Notes under the pieces: generated by a model | Database searches by the model: none | What the model was told of the DNA's origin: nothing | What the model saw: the letters and a program-made list of their open reading frames with translations, nothing else | NCBI GenBank assembly: GCA_019670725.1 | Contig: AP024629.1 | Location: 2,790,001 to 2,854,000 of the forward strand | DNA length: 64,000 nt | Direction of reading: 5' to 3' | Source of the DNA: Alphaproteobacteria bacterium SO-S41 | GTDB lineage: Bacteria > Pseudomonadota > Alphaproteobacteria > Micropepsales > Micropepsaceae | Made by a program: the position numbers and the translations under genes | Part shown: piece after piece, positions 54,734 to 62,973 of the stretch | Position numbering within the stretch: the stretch's first letter is position 1 | Layout of the letters: each line of letters starts with the position of its first letter

Positions 54734-55195
54734 TCAGGTGACGGTGACGTCCGTCCAGCCGCTGTTCGGATCGGTCGACCACGCGACGTCCAGCCCGGCC
54801 GAGGCCTGCCACAGCACGCGCACGATCTGGCCGGTCAGCGAGGGCAGCGCGGAGGACGGAATGGCGATCTCGCCGGTGAACTGCGCCGTCGATCCGGCTG
54901 CGAGGTCCTGCGCGTCGGCGATGACGAATTCCTGATTGAAGACCGTCTCGTCCGCGCGCACGTGGATCGTGTTCGATCCCGTCGCGCCCGGCTGGCTCGG
55001 CGCGTTGTAGCGCGGCAGATCGACGATCTCCTGCGCCCGCAGGTTCACATAGACCCGCTTCGCCTTCACCGCGGCGGAACCGACTTTCACGTCGATCGTC
55101 ACCTTCGCCTTGCCGCCGCGGACGGCGTTCTCGACTTTGATGTCAACGTCAGCCGCTCCGCCCGTCACCTTACGCAGTGCACCTAGAATGGACAT
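54734..55195 (-). CDS. Possible Spo0M/arrestin-fold protein
   Basis: A 153-residue protein, almost all beta-strands by pattern: DIKVENAVRGGKAKVTIDVK, VKAKRVYVNLRAQEIVDLP, FTGEIAIPSSALPSL and VRVLWQASAGLDVAW. The start SILGALRKVTGGAADVDI resembles the N-terminus of Spo0M-like sporulation-control proteins with an arrestin fold. That is a weak match. No signal peptide is seen. It is coupled to the DUF3592-like gene. Confidence 0.65.
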   Translation of the reverse strand: MSILGALRKVTGGAADVDIKVENAVRGGKAKVTIDVKVGSAAVKAKRVYVNLRAQEIVDLPRYNAPSQPGATGSNTIHVRADETVFNQEFVIADAQDLAAGSTAQFTGEIAIPSSALPSLTGQIVRVLWQASAGLDVAWSTDPNSGWTDVTVT

Positions 55196-55284
55196 CGTCG
55201 CGCTCCTTGGCTCGGTCCTGATTGCGGCTGGACCCTAGTCCCGCCGCAGGCCCGATCAATGCGACGCCCTAGCGCAGCCCTGCG

Positions 55285-56157
55285 CTATTCCGCCGCTGGC
55301 TTTTCGCCGCGCGGCTTCTGCTCCAGGATGCGCTCGGCCAGCGTTGCACGCGCCGCGATCAGGTCGATCTGCGCCTTGATGATGCCGTCCAGCGGCCCGG
55401 CATCGACATAGCTCGCCGGCACCACGCAATGCACCCGCCCGTCGCGCAGATAGCGCGCCGCCTTGTGCCGCGCGCCCTTCGCATGTGGTTGGAACACCGC
55501 GACCGACAACCCGCCCTGGTCCTTCACCAGGCGGAACGAGGGCACGTCGGTCTCGCCATCGCCGATGAAGACCATGTTCTCGAACGGCACCGGCCGGCTC
55601 GCCTTGGCGACGAACTCGTTCACCTTGGCATTGTCGGTGATGTCGTGGACGCCCTTGTTGATGCGGAACAGGTACTGCGTCTTTGTCGTGTAGTTGATCG
55701 CCAGCGCCGGCCACACCGCCTCGCCCGCCTCGTCGTAGAGGAACTTCGAGGCATAGACGGCCTCAAACTTGTCGGCGATCGAGGTCCCCGCCACGATCTC
55801 CTCATTGCCCGATGACACGATGTAGTGCTCGACCTTCACGCCATGCGCGACGCCGTAGGCGGTGATGCGGTCGAACCACGCCTCGACGCCGTCGAACAGC
55901 GGCAGGCCGTTGCCGTGCGACTGGAAGCTCTCGCGCCTGACCGGAATGCCCTTCTCCCGCGCGCGCAGCAGCATCAGGCTCATATAGGCGAGGATCGGAT
56001 CGGCCTGGTGCTGCTTGGCATGCGCCACGACCTGCCCCCAGAACGCATTCGCCTTCACCCCCAGCGCCGGAATGAAGTTGTGCTCCTGCATATTCCCGGG
56101 CGCCAACGTGCCGTCGAAATCATAGGCGATGGCCATGGGGGTGAGTTTGCGGGCCAT
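55285..56157 (-). CDS. HAD-superfamily hydrolase
   Basis: A 290-residue protein. Motif I is AIAYDFDGTLAPGN with Asp13 and Asp15. Motif II is HYIVSSGNEEI with the Ser, and motif III/IV is ENMVFIGDGETDVPSF with the metal-binding Asp pair. The cap is helical (residues 30-110). It would be a phosphatase or related phosphotransferase; the substrate is unknown. GGAGGA lies 6 bases before the ATG. It is the first gene of the minus-strand run HAD, Spo0M-like, DUF3592, nitroreductase. Confidence 0.88.
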   Translation of the reverse strand: MARKLTPMAIAYDFDGTLAPGNMQEHNFIPALGVKANAFWGQVVAHAKQHQADPILAYMSLMLLRAREKGIPVRRESFQSHGNGLPLFDGVEAWFDRITAYGVAHGVKVEHYIVSSGNEEIVAGTSIADKFEAVYASKFLYDEAGEAVWPALAINYTTKTQYLFRINKGVHDITDNAKVNEFVAKASRPVPFENMVFIGDGETDVPSFRLVKDQGGLSVAVFQPHAKGARHKAARYLRDGRVHCVVPASYVDAGPLDGIIKAQIDLIAARATLAERILEQKPRGEKPAAE

Positions 56158-56280
56158 GCGGTCCTCCGGCGAACAGGCGCCTTCTTCTGGCAGTTAAGTC
56201 TTAATCCGGCGCTTACCTTGGCGCGAGACGGCTGCTTTACCCTTGCGCGTTAAATTGCCGGAACCGCAACCGGCACGGCC

Positions 56281-57189
56281 ATGTCCAAGGCGACCTCCCG
56301 CTACTTCCTGATCCTGACGATCCTGACGGCGATCACCCTCGCCTTCCCGGCGGTCGTGTATGTCGGCTTTCTGATCCTCATCGTTCCAGGCTTGGTTCTT
56401 TATTTTGCGCCGAGCGCGCTGCTCTACAGCACCCTGGCTTACGGGACCTGGCGCATTGTCGGGCCGCGGCATGTGATCCTGCGGGGGTTCCTGTGCCTCA
56501 TCCCCGTCTATCTCGTCGCCGTCGCGCTTCCCAACATGCTCAACGCCGATCTCGACGCGCGGGTAGAAACCGTGAAGGCGCAAGACATTGTCGGCCCGCT
56601 TGCGCCACCTGCCGAAGGCATTCTGGCCCTCGTCCTGCCTTATCCACTGCCGGCGGATGGGCGAATGTACTGCCCCGCTTTCTGCCAGACGCTGCTCTAC
56701 GAGAAAGGCGCAGGCGAAATCATCGTCGCGAGCCTTGAGCGCCAATCCGGCGCCGTCGTGGACGCGGTTGGCGCGACGGCCTATCGCATCGAGCGACGCG
56801 CCACCTGCGAAGGCCTGCCCGGCGCCGCCGACCAGCGCCCCGCATCGGCCATCGCCGGACGCATCGCGAACGGTGAATGCCTTGTCGGACGGCCCGCCAG
56901 CCTCGATGAGGCGGCCGTCATCCGGGTCACGGGACGGATGCAGGAAGACGGCGAGACCTTGATGCGCAACGCGCCGCGACATCGCACGGGCGCCTATCTC
57001 GCGGGCTCGCGCACGGTCGTCCTCGCCCGCCGGCCCGAAGGGCTTGTCGTCGTCGACCGCCGCACACTGCTTTATGCCAATCGCGTCGGAACGCCGTTCT
57101 TGCCGATCAGCCTGCTCGCGTGGCCGCGCACTTTGGTGATTGTTTTGCGACCCGCCCCAGACGCACTGAACGATACACCGCTGCCCTGA
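56281..57189 (+). CDS. Hypothetical membrane protein
   Basis: A 302-residue protein not recognised by me. Three hydrophobic segments lie at the N-terminus (YFLILTILTAITLAFPAVVY, FLILIVPGLVLYFAPSALLY, GFLCLIPVYLVAVALP), followed by a 200-residue domain with Cys in MYCPAFCQTLLY and ERRATCEGLPG, and a weakly hydrophobic end. The soluble part is probably periplasmic. It has no neighbours on its strand within 250 bases. Confidence 0.7.
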   Translation: MSKATSRYFLILTILTAITLAFPAVVYVGFLILIVPGLVLYFAPSALLYSTLAYGTWRIVGPRHVILRGFLCLIPVYLVAVALPNMLNADLDARVETVKAQDIVGPLAPPAEGILALVLPYPLPADGRMYCPAFCQTLLYEKGAGEIIVASLERQSGAVVDAVGATAYRIERRATCEGLPGAADQRPASAIAGRIANGECLVGRPASLDEAAVIRVTGRMQEDGETLMRNAPRHRTGAYLAGSRTVVLARRPEGLVVVDRRTLLYANRVGTPFLPISLLAWPRTLVIVLRPAPDALNDTPLP

Positions 57190-57440
57190 CCACCGTCCTG
57201 GCGGCAAAGGTCCCGGCTGCGCCTGTCGCCGGCGCGAGACGGATGTCACAGGTCACCGACAATCGCATTGCCGCACCCGTGCGCGCGACTTACGCTGAGC
57301 TGCCGGAAATAGAGCAGCAGGTCGGTAGTTCCTGCGCTCGTCTCAACGGGTTCTTCCCAGCCGCGGCGTCCATCCAACGTGTTTGGGGTGGGCGCAGCGT
57401 ATCGTGCGCCACCTCAGACCGAGCCCGAGGTAACCGCACG
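57190..57440. other. Gap of 251 bases, no gene supported
   Basis: The frame of the DUF1772-like gene stays open through this gap, but the translated sequence shows no fold, no homology and no good start before ATG 57441. GAGG stands 9 bases before that ATG. No hairpin or repeat like those elsewhere in the window is seen. Confidence 0.5.
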
Positions 57441-57872
57441 ATGCTCCTGCCCCTTTCAGCTTTGGTTCTCACGACGCTGTTCACCGGCGCCGCGCCCTAC
57501 ATCTCGCTGGTCGAACACCCCGTGCGGCTCAGCCTCTCCGACCCCGCGATGCTCGCGCAATGGCAACCAAGCTACGACCGGGCCTTGCCGATCCAGGGTG
57601 CGTTGGCGCTGCTGGCGGCGCTCGCCGGAGCCGCCGCCTGGTATCAGACCGGCGCGTGGCCATACCTCGCAGCGGGCACGGTGATGCTCGTCAACTGGCC
57701 GTTCACGCTGCTCGCCATCATGCCGGTCAACAAGCGCCTCCATGCCATCGCGCCGCAGGACGCCGGGCCTGCCAGCCGCGCTCTACTCGTCGATTGGGGA
57801 CGGCTGCATGGAGTGCGCAGCGTCCTCGGATCCGTCGCCACCATCCTCCTGGTCTGGGTACTGGCGGTCTAA
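57441..57872 (+). CDS. DUF1772-like small membrane protein
   Basis: A 143-residue protein with four hydrophobic helices: SALVLTTLFTGAAPYISLVE, GALALLAALAGAAAWY, AAGTVMLVNWPFTLLAIMPV and VRSVLGSVATILLVWVLAV. The motif NWPFT-x5-MPVNKRL is the DUF1772 (anthrone oxygenase-like) hallmark. Its role is unknown. It lies 59 bases before the TetR gene but probably belongs to a different transcript because of the operator there. Confidence 0.85.
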   Translation: MLLPLSALVLTTLFTGAAPYISLVEHPVRLSLSDPAMLAQWQPSYDRALPIQGALALLAALAGAAAWYQTGAWPYLAAGTVMLVNWPFTLLAIMPVNKRLHAIAPQDAGPASRALLVDWGRLHGVRSVLGSVATILLVWVLAV

Positions 57873-57896
57873 TTCGAGGTCGGCGGAAGCACCCTC

Positions 57897-57925
57897 TTGT
57901 ATATAACTGTCCAGTCAGTTATATA
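57897..57925 (+). promoter_or_regulatory. Predicted promoter of the efflux operon
   Basis: TTGTAT (57897-57902) and TATATA (57920-57925) are spaced by 17 bases. Transcription would start about 7 bases later, at or next to the A of the TetR ATG (57932). No Shine-Dalgarno is present, so the message is probably leaderless. Confidence 0.55.
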
Positions 57926-57926
57926 C
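57899..57926. promoter_or_regulatory. Perfect 28-base palindromic operator for the adjacent TetR regulator
   Basis: GTATATAACTG (57899-57909) and CAGTTATATAC (57916-57926) are perfect 11-base inverted arms around a 6-base spacer. The site covers the spacer and -10 box of the predicted promoter and ends 5 bases before the TetR start. Length and placement fit a TetR dimer pair blocking its own promoter. Confidence 0.8.
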
Positions 57927-57931
57927 TCGAT

Positions 57932-58606
57932 ATGCCTCCGAAGTCCCGCCCTGCCACCCTCGATGTCGAAAGCGTCACCCGCTGGCGCCGCCGCGCGGGC
58001 GAGCGGCCGGACGAGATCCTGAACGCCGCGCTCGACGAGTTCCTCGCTAAGGGTTTCGACGCGGCGCGCATGGAGGACATCGCGGCTCGCGCCAAGCTCT
58101 CCAAGGCCGGCGTCTATCTCTATTTCGACAGCAAGCTGGCCCTGCTTCAGGCCCTCGTCGACCGCGAGGTGAAGCCCATCGCCCACCGCGCGACGGCGTT
58201 GATGCGCGCCGGCCATGCCGATCCCATCGCCGCGCTCCGCCTGCTCGCAACCTTCGCGCGCGGCACGGTCGCCGATCCGCGTTTGATGGCCGTGCCGCGG
58301 CTCGTCATCTCCATCGCCGGGCGCTTCCCCGAAATCGCCGAACGCTATCGGCTCGAAGTGGTCGAGCGCGCCATCGGCGGCCTCACCGCCCTCATCGCCG
58401 CCGGCATCGCCAAGGGCGACTTCCGCGCCGTGGACGCCGGCGTCGCCGCGCGCATGCTGGCCGGCCCGCTCATTCTCGAAGCGCTGTGGCGTCACATCCT
58501 CGGCGGCGCCCCACTTGCCCCCGACATCGCGGCGACCGCCGCCGCGCAGATCGACATCCTCCTCAACGGCCTCCGCCCCGACGCGCGCCCCGAGCCCACG
58601 CCATGA
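57932..58606 (+). CDS. TetR/AcrR family transcriptional regulator
   Basis: A 224-residue repressor. The helix-turn-helix is at about 32-70: EILNAALDEFLAKGFDAARM, EDIAARAKLSKAGVYLYFDS. The C-terminal ligand domain is helical. It is the first gene of a four-gene unit (overlaps of 4 bases each) with HlyD and ABC-2 efflux parts, like the CecR-YbhGFSR layout in E. coli. It very likely represses its own operon through the palindrome at 57899-57926 until a ligand binds. The start ATG has no Shine-Dalgarno and is probably at the 5' end of the message. Confidence 0.92.
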   Translation: MPPKSRPATLDVESVTRWRRRAGERPDEILNAALDEFLAKGFDAARMEDIAARAKLSKAGVYLYFDSKLALLQALVDREVKPIAHRATALMRAGHADPIAALRLLATFARGTVADPRLMAVPRLVISIAGRFPEIAERYRLEVVERAIGGLTALIAAGIAKGDFRAVDAGVAARMLAGPLILEALWRHILGGAPLAPDIAATAAAQIDILLNGLRPDARPEPTP

Positions 58607-59478
58607 AACGCCTCGCTTTCCTCCCCATTCTCGCCCTCGCCGCCTGCTCCGATCCAGCGAGCAACACGATCCAGGGCTACGGCGAAGCGCAATATCTCTA
58701 CGCGGCCTCGCAGGACGGCGGCCCGATCGCCGAGGTCCTTGTGAAGGAAGGCGACAGCGTCGCCGCCGGCGCCATCCTCGTCCGCACCGATCCCGTCCGC
58801 GCCAAGTTCGCGCTCGACGCGGCACAAGCCACCGCCGACGCCGCCCGCGCCCGCACCGATGATGGCGGCGCGCTCGCCGAAGCCGTGCGCCAGGCCGAGG
58901 CGCAGGCCGCCCTCGCCGCCCAGAACCTCGCCCGCACCGAAGATCTCGTGCGCCGCGGCAACGCCGCGAAGTCGCAGCTCGACACCGATCGCGCCGCGCT
59001 GAAGGCCGCCAATGCCGCCGTCGCCCAGGCCCGCGCCGAACGCGACGCCGCGCTGCGCGATCTCGGCACGGCGGAAGCGAACGCCGCCCTCGCCCGTCAG
59101 AAGCTTGGCGATACCGAGATCAAGGCCCCCGCCGCCGGCACCATCCAGCGCATCTACCGCCGCGCCGGTGAAATCGTCGCGGGCGGCGCGCCGATCCTTG
59201 CGCTGCTGCCGCCCGCCAATATGAAGATCCGCTTCTTCATCCCCGAAGGCGACCTCACGCGCTTTCCCGTCGGCGCGACGGTCACCCTCGCCTGCGACGG
59301 CTGCGCGAGCGGCCTCACCGCCAAGGTCACCTTCGTCGCCGCCGATCCGCAATTCACCCCGCCCGTGATCTATTCGCTCAGCGAACGGGGCAAGCTCGTC
59401 TTCCTTGCGGAAGCCCAGCCCACCGACGCCAGCGCCATCCGCCCCGGCCTCCCCGTCGATATCGCGTTGCCCAAATGA
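58603..59478 (+). CDS. HlyD-family efflux adaptor lipoprotein
   Basis: A 291-residue periplasmic adaptor. The lipoprotein signal ends in LALAAC with Cys15. The biotinyl-lipoyl half (GGPIAEVLVKEGDSVAAGAI) is followed by a long coiled coil (about 70-160: ALAAQNLARTEDLVRRGNAA). The second lipoyl half is DTEIKAPAAGTIQRIYRRAG, and the beta-barrel is FFIPEGDLTRFPVGATV. It would join the inner-membrane ABC exporter to an outer-membrane channel, not encoded here. It overlaps tetR and the ATPase gene by 4 bases each. Confidence 0.92.
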   Translation: MKRLAFLPILALAACSDPASNTIQGYGEAQYLYAASQDGGPIAEVLVKEGDSVAAGAILVRTDPVRAKFALDAAQATADAARARTDDGGALAEAVRQAEAQAALAAQNLARTEDLVRRGNAAKSQLDTDRAALKAANAAVAQARAERDAALRDLGTAEANAALARQKLGDTEIKAPAAGTIQRIYRRAGEIVAGGAPILALLPPANMKIRFFIPEGDLTRFPVGATVTLACDGCASGLTAKVTFVAADPQFTPPVIYSLSERGKLVFLAEAQPTDASAIRPGLPVDIALPK

Positions 59479-60404
59479 CCAGCGAGGAAGCGGTCATCGA
59501 CGTCCGCAATCTCACCAAGCGCTTCGGCGGCAAGACGGTCGTCGATCATCTCGCGCTGAAGGTGCCGAAGGGCTCGATCTACGGCTTTCTCGGCCCCAAC
59601 GGTTCGGGCAAGACGACGACCATCCGGCTCGTCTGCGGCCTGCTGCGCCCCGACGAGGGCGAAGGCACCGCGCTCGGCTACGACGTCGTCCGCGACAGCG
59701 CGCATATCAAGGCGCGCACCGGCTATATGACGCAGAAGTTCTCGCTCTACGAAGATCTCTCCATCCGCGAGAATCTCGATTTCGTCGCGCGCCTCTATGC
59801 GATGGACAACCGCAAGCAGCGCGTCGACGACGCGCTCGCCGATCTCGGCCTCAAGGAACGCGCGAGCCAGCTCGCCGGCACGCTGTCGGGCGGCTGGAAA
59901 CAGCGCCTGGCGCTCGCCGCCTGCATGATCCACGAGCCCGATCTGCTGCTGCTGGATGAGCCCACCGCCGGCGTCGATCCGAAAGCCCGCCGCGACTTCT
60001 GGGACCAGATCCGCCGTTACGCCCGTGCCGGCGTCACTACGCTCGTCTCCACGCACTACATGGACGAAGCCGTGCAGTGCGACCGCATCGCCTATATCGC
60101 TTATGGCAAGAAGCTTATCGACGCGCCGACGAAAGACATCCCCGCTCAGGTCGGCCTGAAGGCGTGGCGTGTCGAGGCGGATGATCTGACCCGCCTGCAC
60201 GATCGCCTGAACGGCCAGCCCGGCGTCGAACTCATCGCGCGTTTCGGCACCGAGCTCCATGTCTGCGGCATGGACGACGCCCTGCTCGCCGCGGCCGTCA
60301 AATCCGTCGCCGACGAGCCGGGCTATCAGGCCGAGCATATTGAGGCGGGGCTTGAGGAGGTCTTCATCCACCTCATGGCCCAGAGCGCGGACAATATGAA
60401 ATGA
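59475..60404 (+). CDS. ABC transporter ATP-binding protein (efflux)
   Basis: A 309-residue ATPase. Walker A is GPNGSGKTT (40-48), the Q-loop region is YMTQKFSLYEDL, the signature is LSGGWKQRLALA, Walker B is LLLLDEPTAGVDP, and the switch His is in STHYMDEA. A C-terminal 80-residue domain (about 225-305) is typical of the CcmA/DrrA drug-export type. Only one ABC domain is present, so it must dimerise, unlike the double-domain E. coli YbhF. It overlaps both neighbours by 4 bases. Confidence 0.95.
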   Translation: MTSEEAVIDVRNLTKRFGGKTVVDHLALKVPKGSIYGFLGPNGSGKTTTIRLVCGLLRPDEGEGTALGYDVVRDSAHIKARTGYMTQKFSLYEDLSIRENLDFVARLYAMDNRKQRVDDALADLGLKERASQLAGTLSGGWKQRLALAACMIHEPDLLLLDEPTAGVDPKARRDFWDQIRRYARAGVTTLVSTHYMDEAVQCDRIAYIAYGKKLIDAPTKDIPAQVGLKAWRVEADDLTRLHDRLNGQPGVELIARFGTELHVCGMDDALLAAAVKSVADEPGYQAEHIEAGLEEVFIHLMAQSADNMK

Positions 60405-61549
60405 CCGCGCGCGCGCCCTCCCGCTTCGCTCTCGCCCGCGTCGCCGCCGTGTTCCTCAAGGAACTCATCCAGATGCGGCGCGACCGCTTCACCTTCGCGA
60501 TCATGATCGCGATGCCTGTCATGCAGGTCCTGCTCTTCGGCTTCGCGATCAACAACGACCCGCGCCATCTCGCCACCGCCGTCGAACTGCGCGAGGACAG
60601 CCCGCTGTCGCGCAGCTTTCTCGCCGCGATGAAGCAGTCGAGCTTCTTCGACATTGTCGCCGTCACGCATCAGGCGGGCGAAGGCGACGCCATGCTGCAA
60701 TCCGGCGACGCGACCTTTCTCGTCGTGATCCCCGAAGGCTTCGAGCACCGCCTCGTGCGCGGCGAGCGCCCCGAAATCCTGCTCGCTGCAGACGCCAGCG
60801 ATCCCATCGCCGCGGGCGGCGCACTCGGCGCGCTCGAACCCATCGCGGCCGCCGCCTTCGAAGCCGATCTCGACGGCGCGCTCTCCAATCTCAACGCCAC
60901 GCCCGCGCCGTATCAGATCGTCACCCAGCGCCGCTTCAATCCCGAGGGCGAGACCTCGTTCAACATCGTGCCCGCTTTGCTCGGCGTCATCCTCACCATG
61001 ACCATGGTGATGGTGACCTCCATCGCCCTTACGCGCGAGCTGGAACGCGGCACGATGGAAACCCTGCTCGCGACGCCCGTGCAGCCCGCCGAGATCATGC
61101 TCGGCAAAACGCTGCCCTATATCTTCGTCGGCGGCGTGCAGACCGTGCTGGTCCTGCTCGCCGCCTTCACCCTCTTCCACATCCCCTTCACCGGCAGCCT
61201 CCTCGCGCTGCTCGCCGGCGTCACGGTCTTCACCTTCGCCAACCTGATGCTCGGCTATCTCATCTCGACCGTCGCCAAGACGCAGATGCAGGCGATGCAG
61301 CTCACTTTCTTCGTCTTCCTGCCCTCGATCCTGCTGTCGGGTTTCATGTTCCCGTTCCGCGCGATGCCGAACTGGGCGCAGTGGATCGGCGAGGCCCTGC
61401 CCCTCACACACTTCCTCCGCCTCGTCCGCGAGACCATCCTCAAGGAGGGCGGCTTCCCCGCCACCTCAGGCGATCTCCTCCGCCTGACCATCATCCTGGT
61501 GGTCTTAACCGGCCTTGCTCTCGCGAGATTCCGAAAGACATTGGACTGA
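60401..61549 (+). CDS. ABC-2 type transporter permease (efflux)
   Basis: A 382-residue inner-membrane protein. Helix 1 is RFTFAIMIAMPVMQVLLFGF. A large periplasmic loop follows (about 50-180). Five more helices come after it: VPALLGVILTMTMVMVTSIA, KTLPYIFVGGVQTVLVLLAA, LLALLAGVTVFTFANLMLGY, LTFFVFLPSILLSGFMFPF and LRLTIILVVLTGLALARF. RELERGTMETLLATPVQPAE is the ABC-2 coupling region. It resembles YbhS/YbhR. A homodimer with the ATPase and HlyD is the simplest pump. Confidence 0.94.
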   Translation: MTARAPSRFALARVAAVFLKELIQMRRDRFTFAIMIAMPVMQVLLFGFAINNDPRHLATAVELREDSPLSRSFLAAMKQSSFFDIVAVTHQAGEGDAMLQSGDATFLVVIPEGFEHRLVRGERPEILLAADASDPIAAGGALGALEPIAAAAFEADLDGALSNLNATPAPYQIVTQRRFNPEGETSFNIVPALLGVILTMTMVMVTSIALTRELERGTMETLLATPVQPAEIMLGKTLPYIFVGGVQTVLVLLAAFTLFHIPFTGSLLALLAGVTVFTFANLMLGYLISTVAKTQMQAMQLTFFVFLPSILLSGFMFPFRAMPNWAQWIGEALPLTHFLRLVRETILKEGGFPATSGDLLRLTIILVVLTGLALARFRKTLD

Positions 61550-61558
61550 CTCCAAAAT

Positions 61559-61661
61559 CGTCATCCCGGGCGAGGCCGGCGGAGCCGCCCGAGACCCAGG
61601 ACCCAGGGGCCGCAAGCACCGCGCCCAGTCACCTGGGTCCCGGCTCAAGGCCGGGATGACG
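61559..61661. repeat. Intergenic palindromic element, type C copy 2
   Basis: The ends are CGTCATCCCGGG and CCGGGATGACG. It contains ACCCAGG and CCTGGGT as inner inverted parts. It is the near reverse complement of the copy at 30427-30530, so the two lie in opposite orientation. It sits 9 bases after the efflux permease stop, before the sugar dehydrogenase gene. Confidence 0.82.
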
Positions 61662-61735
61662 ATGATGTGGCTCATGGCACCAAGCCCGCCCCAGCGCGTT
61701 TCACCCGCACGCTCGTCCTCAGCCGCAGGTGTCCC

Positions 61736-62932
61736 ATGCGCTCGACCCTCTCCCGCCTCTTCACCGCCGGTGCGACCGCCGCCGCCGCGCTCCTCGGCAC
61801 CGCCGCCGCCGAAACCCTCTCCAGCCAGGCCGGCCCGATCAATGTTGAGGTCCTCACGCCCGTCGAAAACCCCTGGGGCATGGCCTATCTCCCCGACGGC
61901 CGCCTGCTGATTAGCGAGAAACAGGGCGAGCTGCGCATCTTCGCCGACGGCAAGCTGGGCGAGGCGATCGGCGGCCTGCCCGAGGTGGAGTTCAAAGGCC
62001 AAGGCGGCCTGCTCGATGTCGAGATCGACCCGAAATTCGCCGAGAACCAGCTCGTCTATATCTACTATGTCGAGGCAGCCGACCCGCAGCCCGACGACGC
62101 CAAGGAGCCCGGCGACACCCGCACGGGCACGAAGCCCAATGACGACATCATCCTGAAAGGCGGCGCCGTCGCGCGTGGCCGGCTCGAAGGCAATGAGATC
62201 AAGGAACTCACCACCATCTGGCGTCAGGAGCCCAAGGAGATCGGCCGCGGCCATTTCGGCGGCCGCCTCGCCTTCGCGCCCGACGGTAAGCTCTTCATCT
62301 CCTCCGGCGAGCGCCAGCGCTTCGATCCCGCGCAGGACCTGAAGGGCAATCTTGGCAAGATTATCCGTATCAACCCGGACGGCTCGACACCCAGCGACAA
62401 CCCCTTCATCGCCCAGGGCGGCCGCGCCGACATCTATTCGATGGGGCACCGCAACCCGCTCGGCCTCGCGATCCATCCGACGACCGGCGCACTCTGGGAA
62501 AACGAGATGGGCCCGAAGGGCGGCGACGAGATCAACATCATCGAGCCCGGCAAGAACTATGGCTGGCCGATCGTCAGCGACGGCGACAATTACGACGACA
62601 CGCCGATCCCCGACCACAAGACGCGGCCCGAATTCCAGGCGCCGATCATCTCGTGGAACCCGGTGATCTCGCCCAGCGGCATGGCCTTCTACACCGCCGA
62701 TCTGTTTCCGACCTGGAAGGGCAGCGTCCTGCTCGGCGGCCTCTCCTCGACCGCCCTCATCCGCGTGATGCTCGACGGCGACAAGGTCACCGGCGAGGAG
62801 CGCATCACCACCGGCCAGCGCATTCGCGACGTCATCCAGGCGCCCGACGGCGCGATCCTGCTGCTCACCGAAGGCACCGCCGACGGCGATCCCGCGGATG
62901 GCCAGCTCTGGCGCCTCACGCCCGCGAAATAG
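61736..62932 (+). CDS. PQQ-dependent sugar dehydrogenase (YliI-like)
   Basis: A 398-residue periplasmic enzyme with a signal peptide (SRLFTAGATAAAALLGTAAA). The six-bladed beta-propeller is marked by ENPWGMAYLPDGRLLISEKQ, GRGHFGGRLAFAPDGKLFIS (with a candidate catalytic His), YSMGHRNPLGLAIHP, NEMGPKGGDEINII and NYGWPIVSDGDNY. These match soluble aldose sugar dehydrogenases that use PQQ and calcium. I see no PQQ synthesis genes here. ATG 61736 has AGGTG upstream; a 23-codon extension upstream lacks sense. Confidence 0.92.
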   Translation: MRSTLSRLFTAGATAAAALLGTAAAETLSSQAGPINVEVLTPVENPWGMAYLPDGRLLISEKQGELRIFADGKLGEAIGGLPEVEFKGQGGLLDVEIDPKFAENQLVYIYYVEAADPQPDDAKEPGDTRTGTKPNDDIILKGGAVARGRLEGNEIKELTTIWRQEPKEIGRGHFGGRLAFAPDGKLFISSGERQRFDPAQDLKGNLGKIIRINPDGSTPSDNPFIAQGGRADIYSMGHRNPLGLAIHPTTGALWENEMGPKGGDEINIIEPGKNYGWPIVSDGDNYDDTPIPDHKTRPEFQAPIISWNPVISPSGMAFYTADLFPTWKGSVLLGGLSSTALIRVMLDGDKVTGEERITTGQRIRDVIQAPDGAILLLTEGTADGDPADGQLWRLTPAK

Positions 62933-62973
62933 TCGGCGCTGACAATCTGTCGGTCCGCGGTTAGATTCGATTC

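Noticed and set aside
57120-57440. N-terminal extension of the DUF1772-like protein by 107 codons
   Set aside because: The extension shows no membrane or fold pattern and begins inside the upstream gene; ATG 57441 has a ribosome site and starts the first helix.
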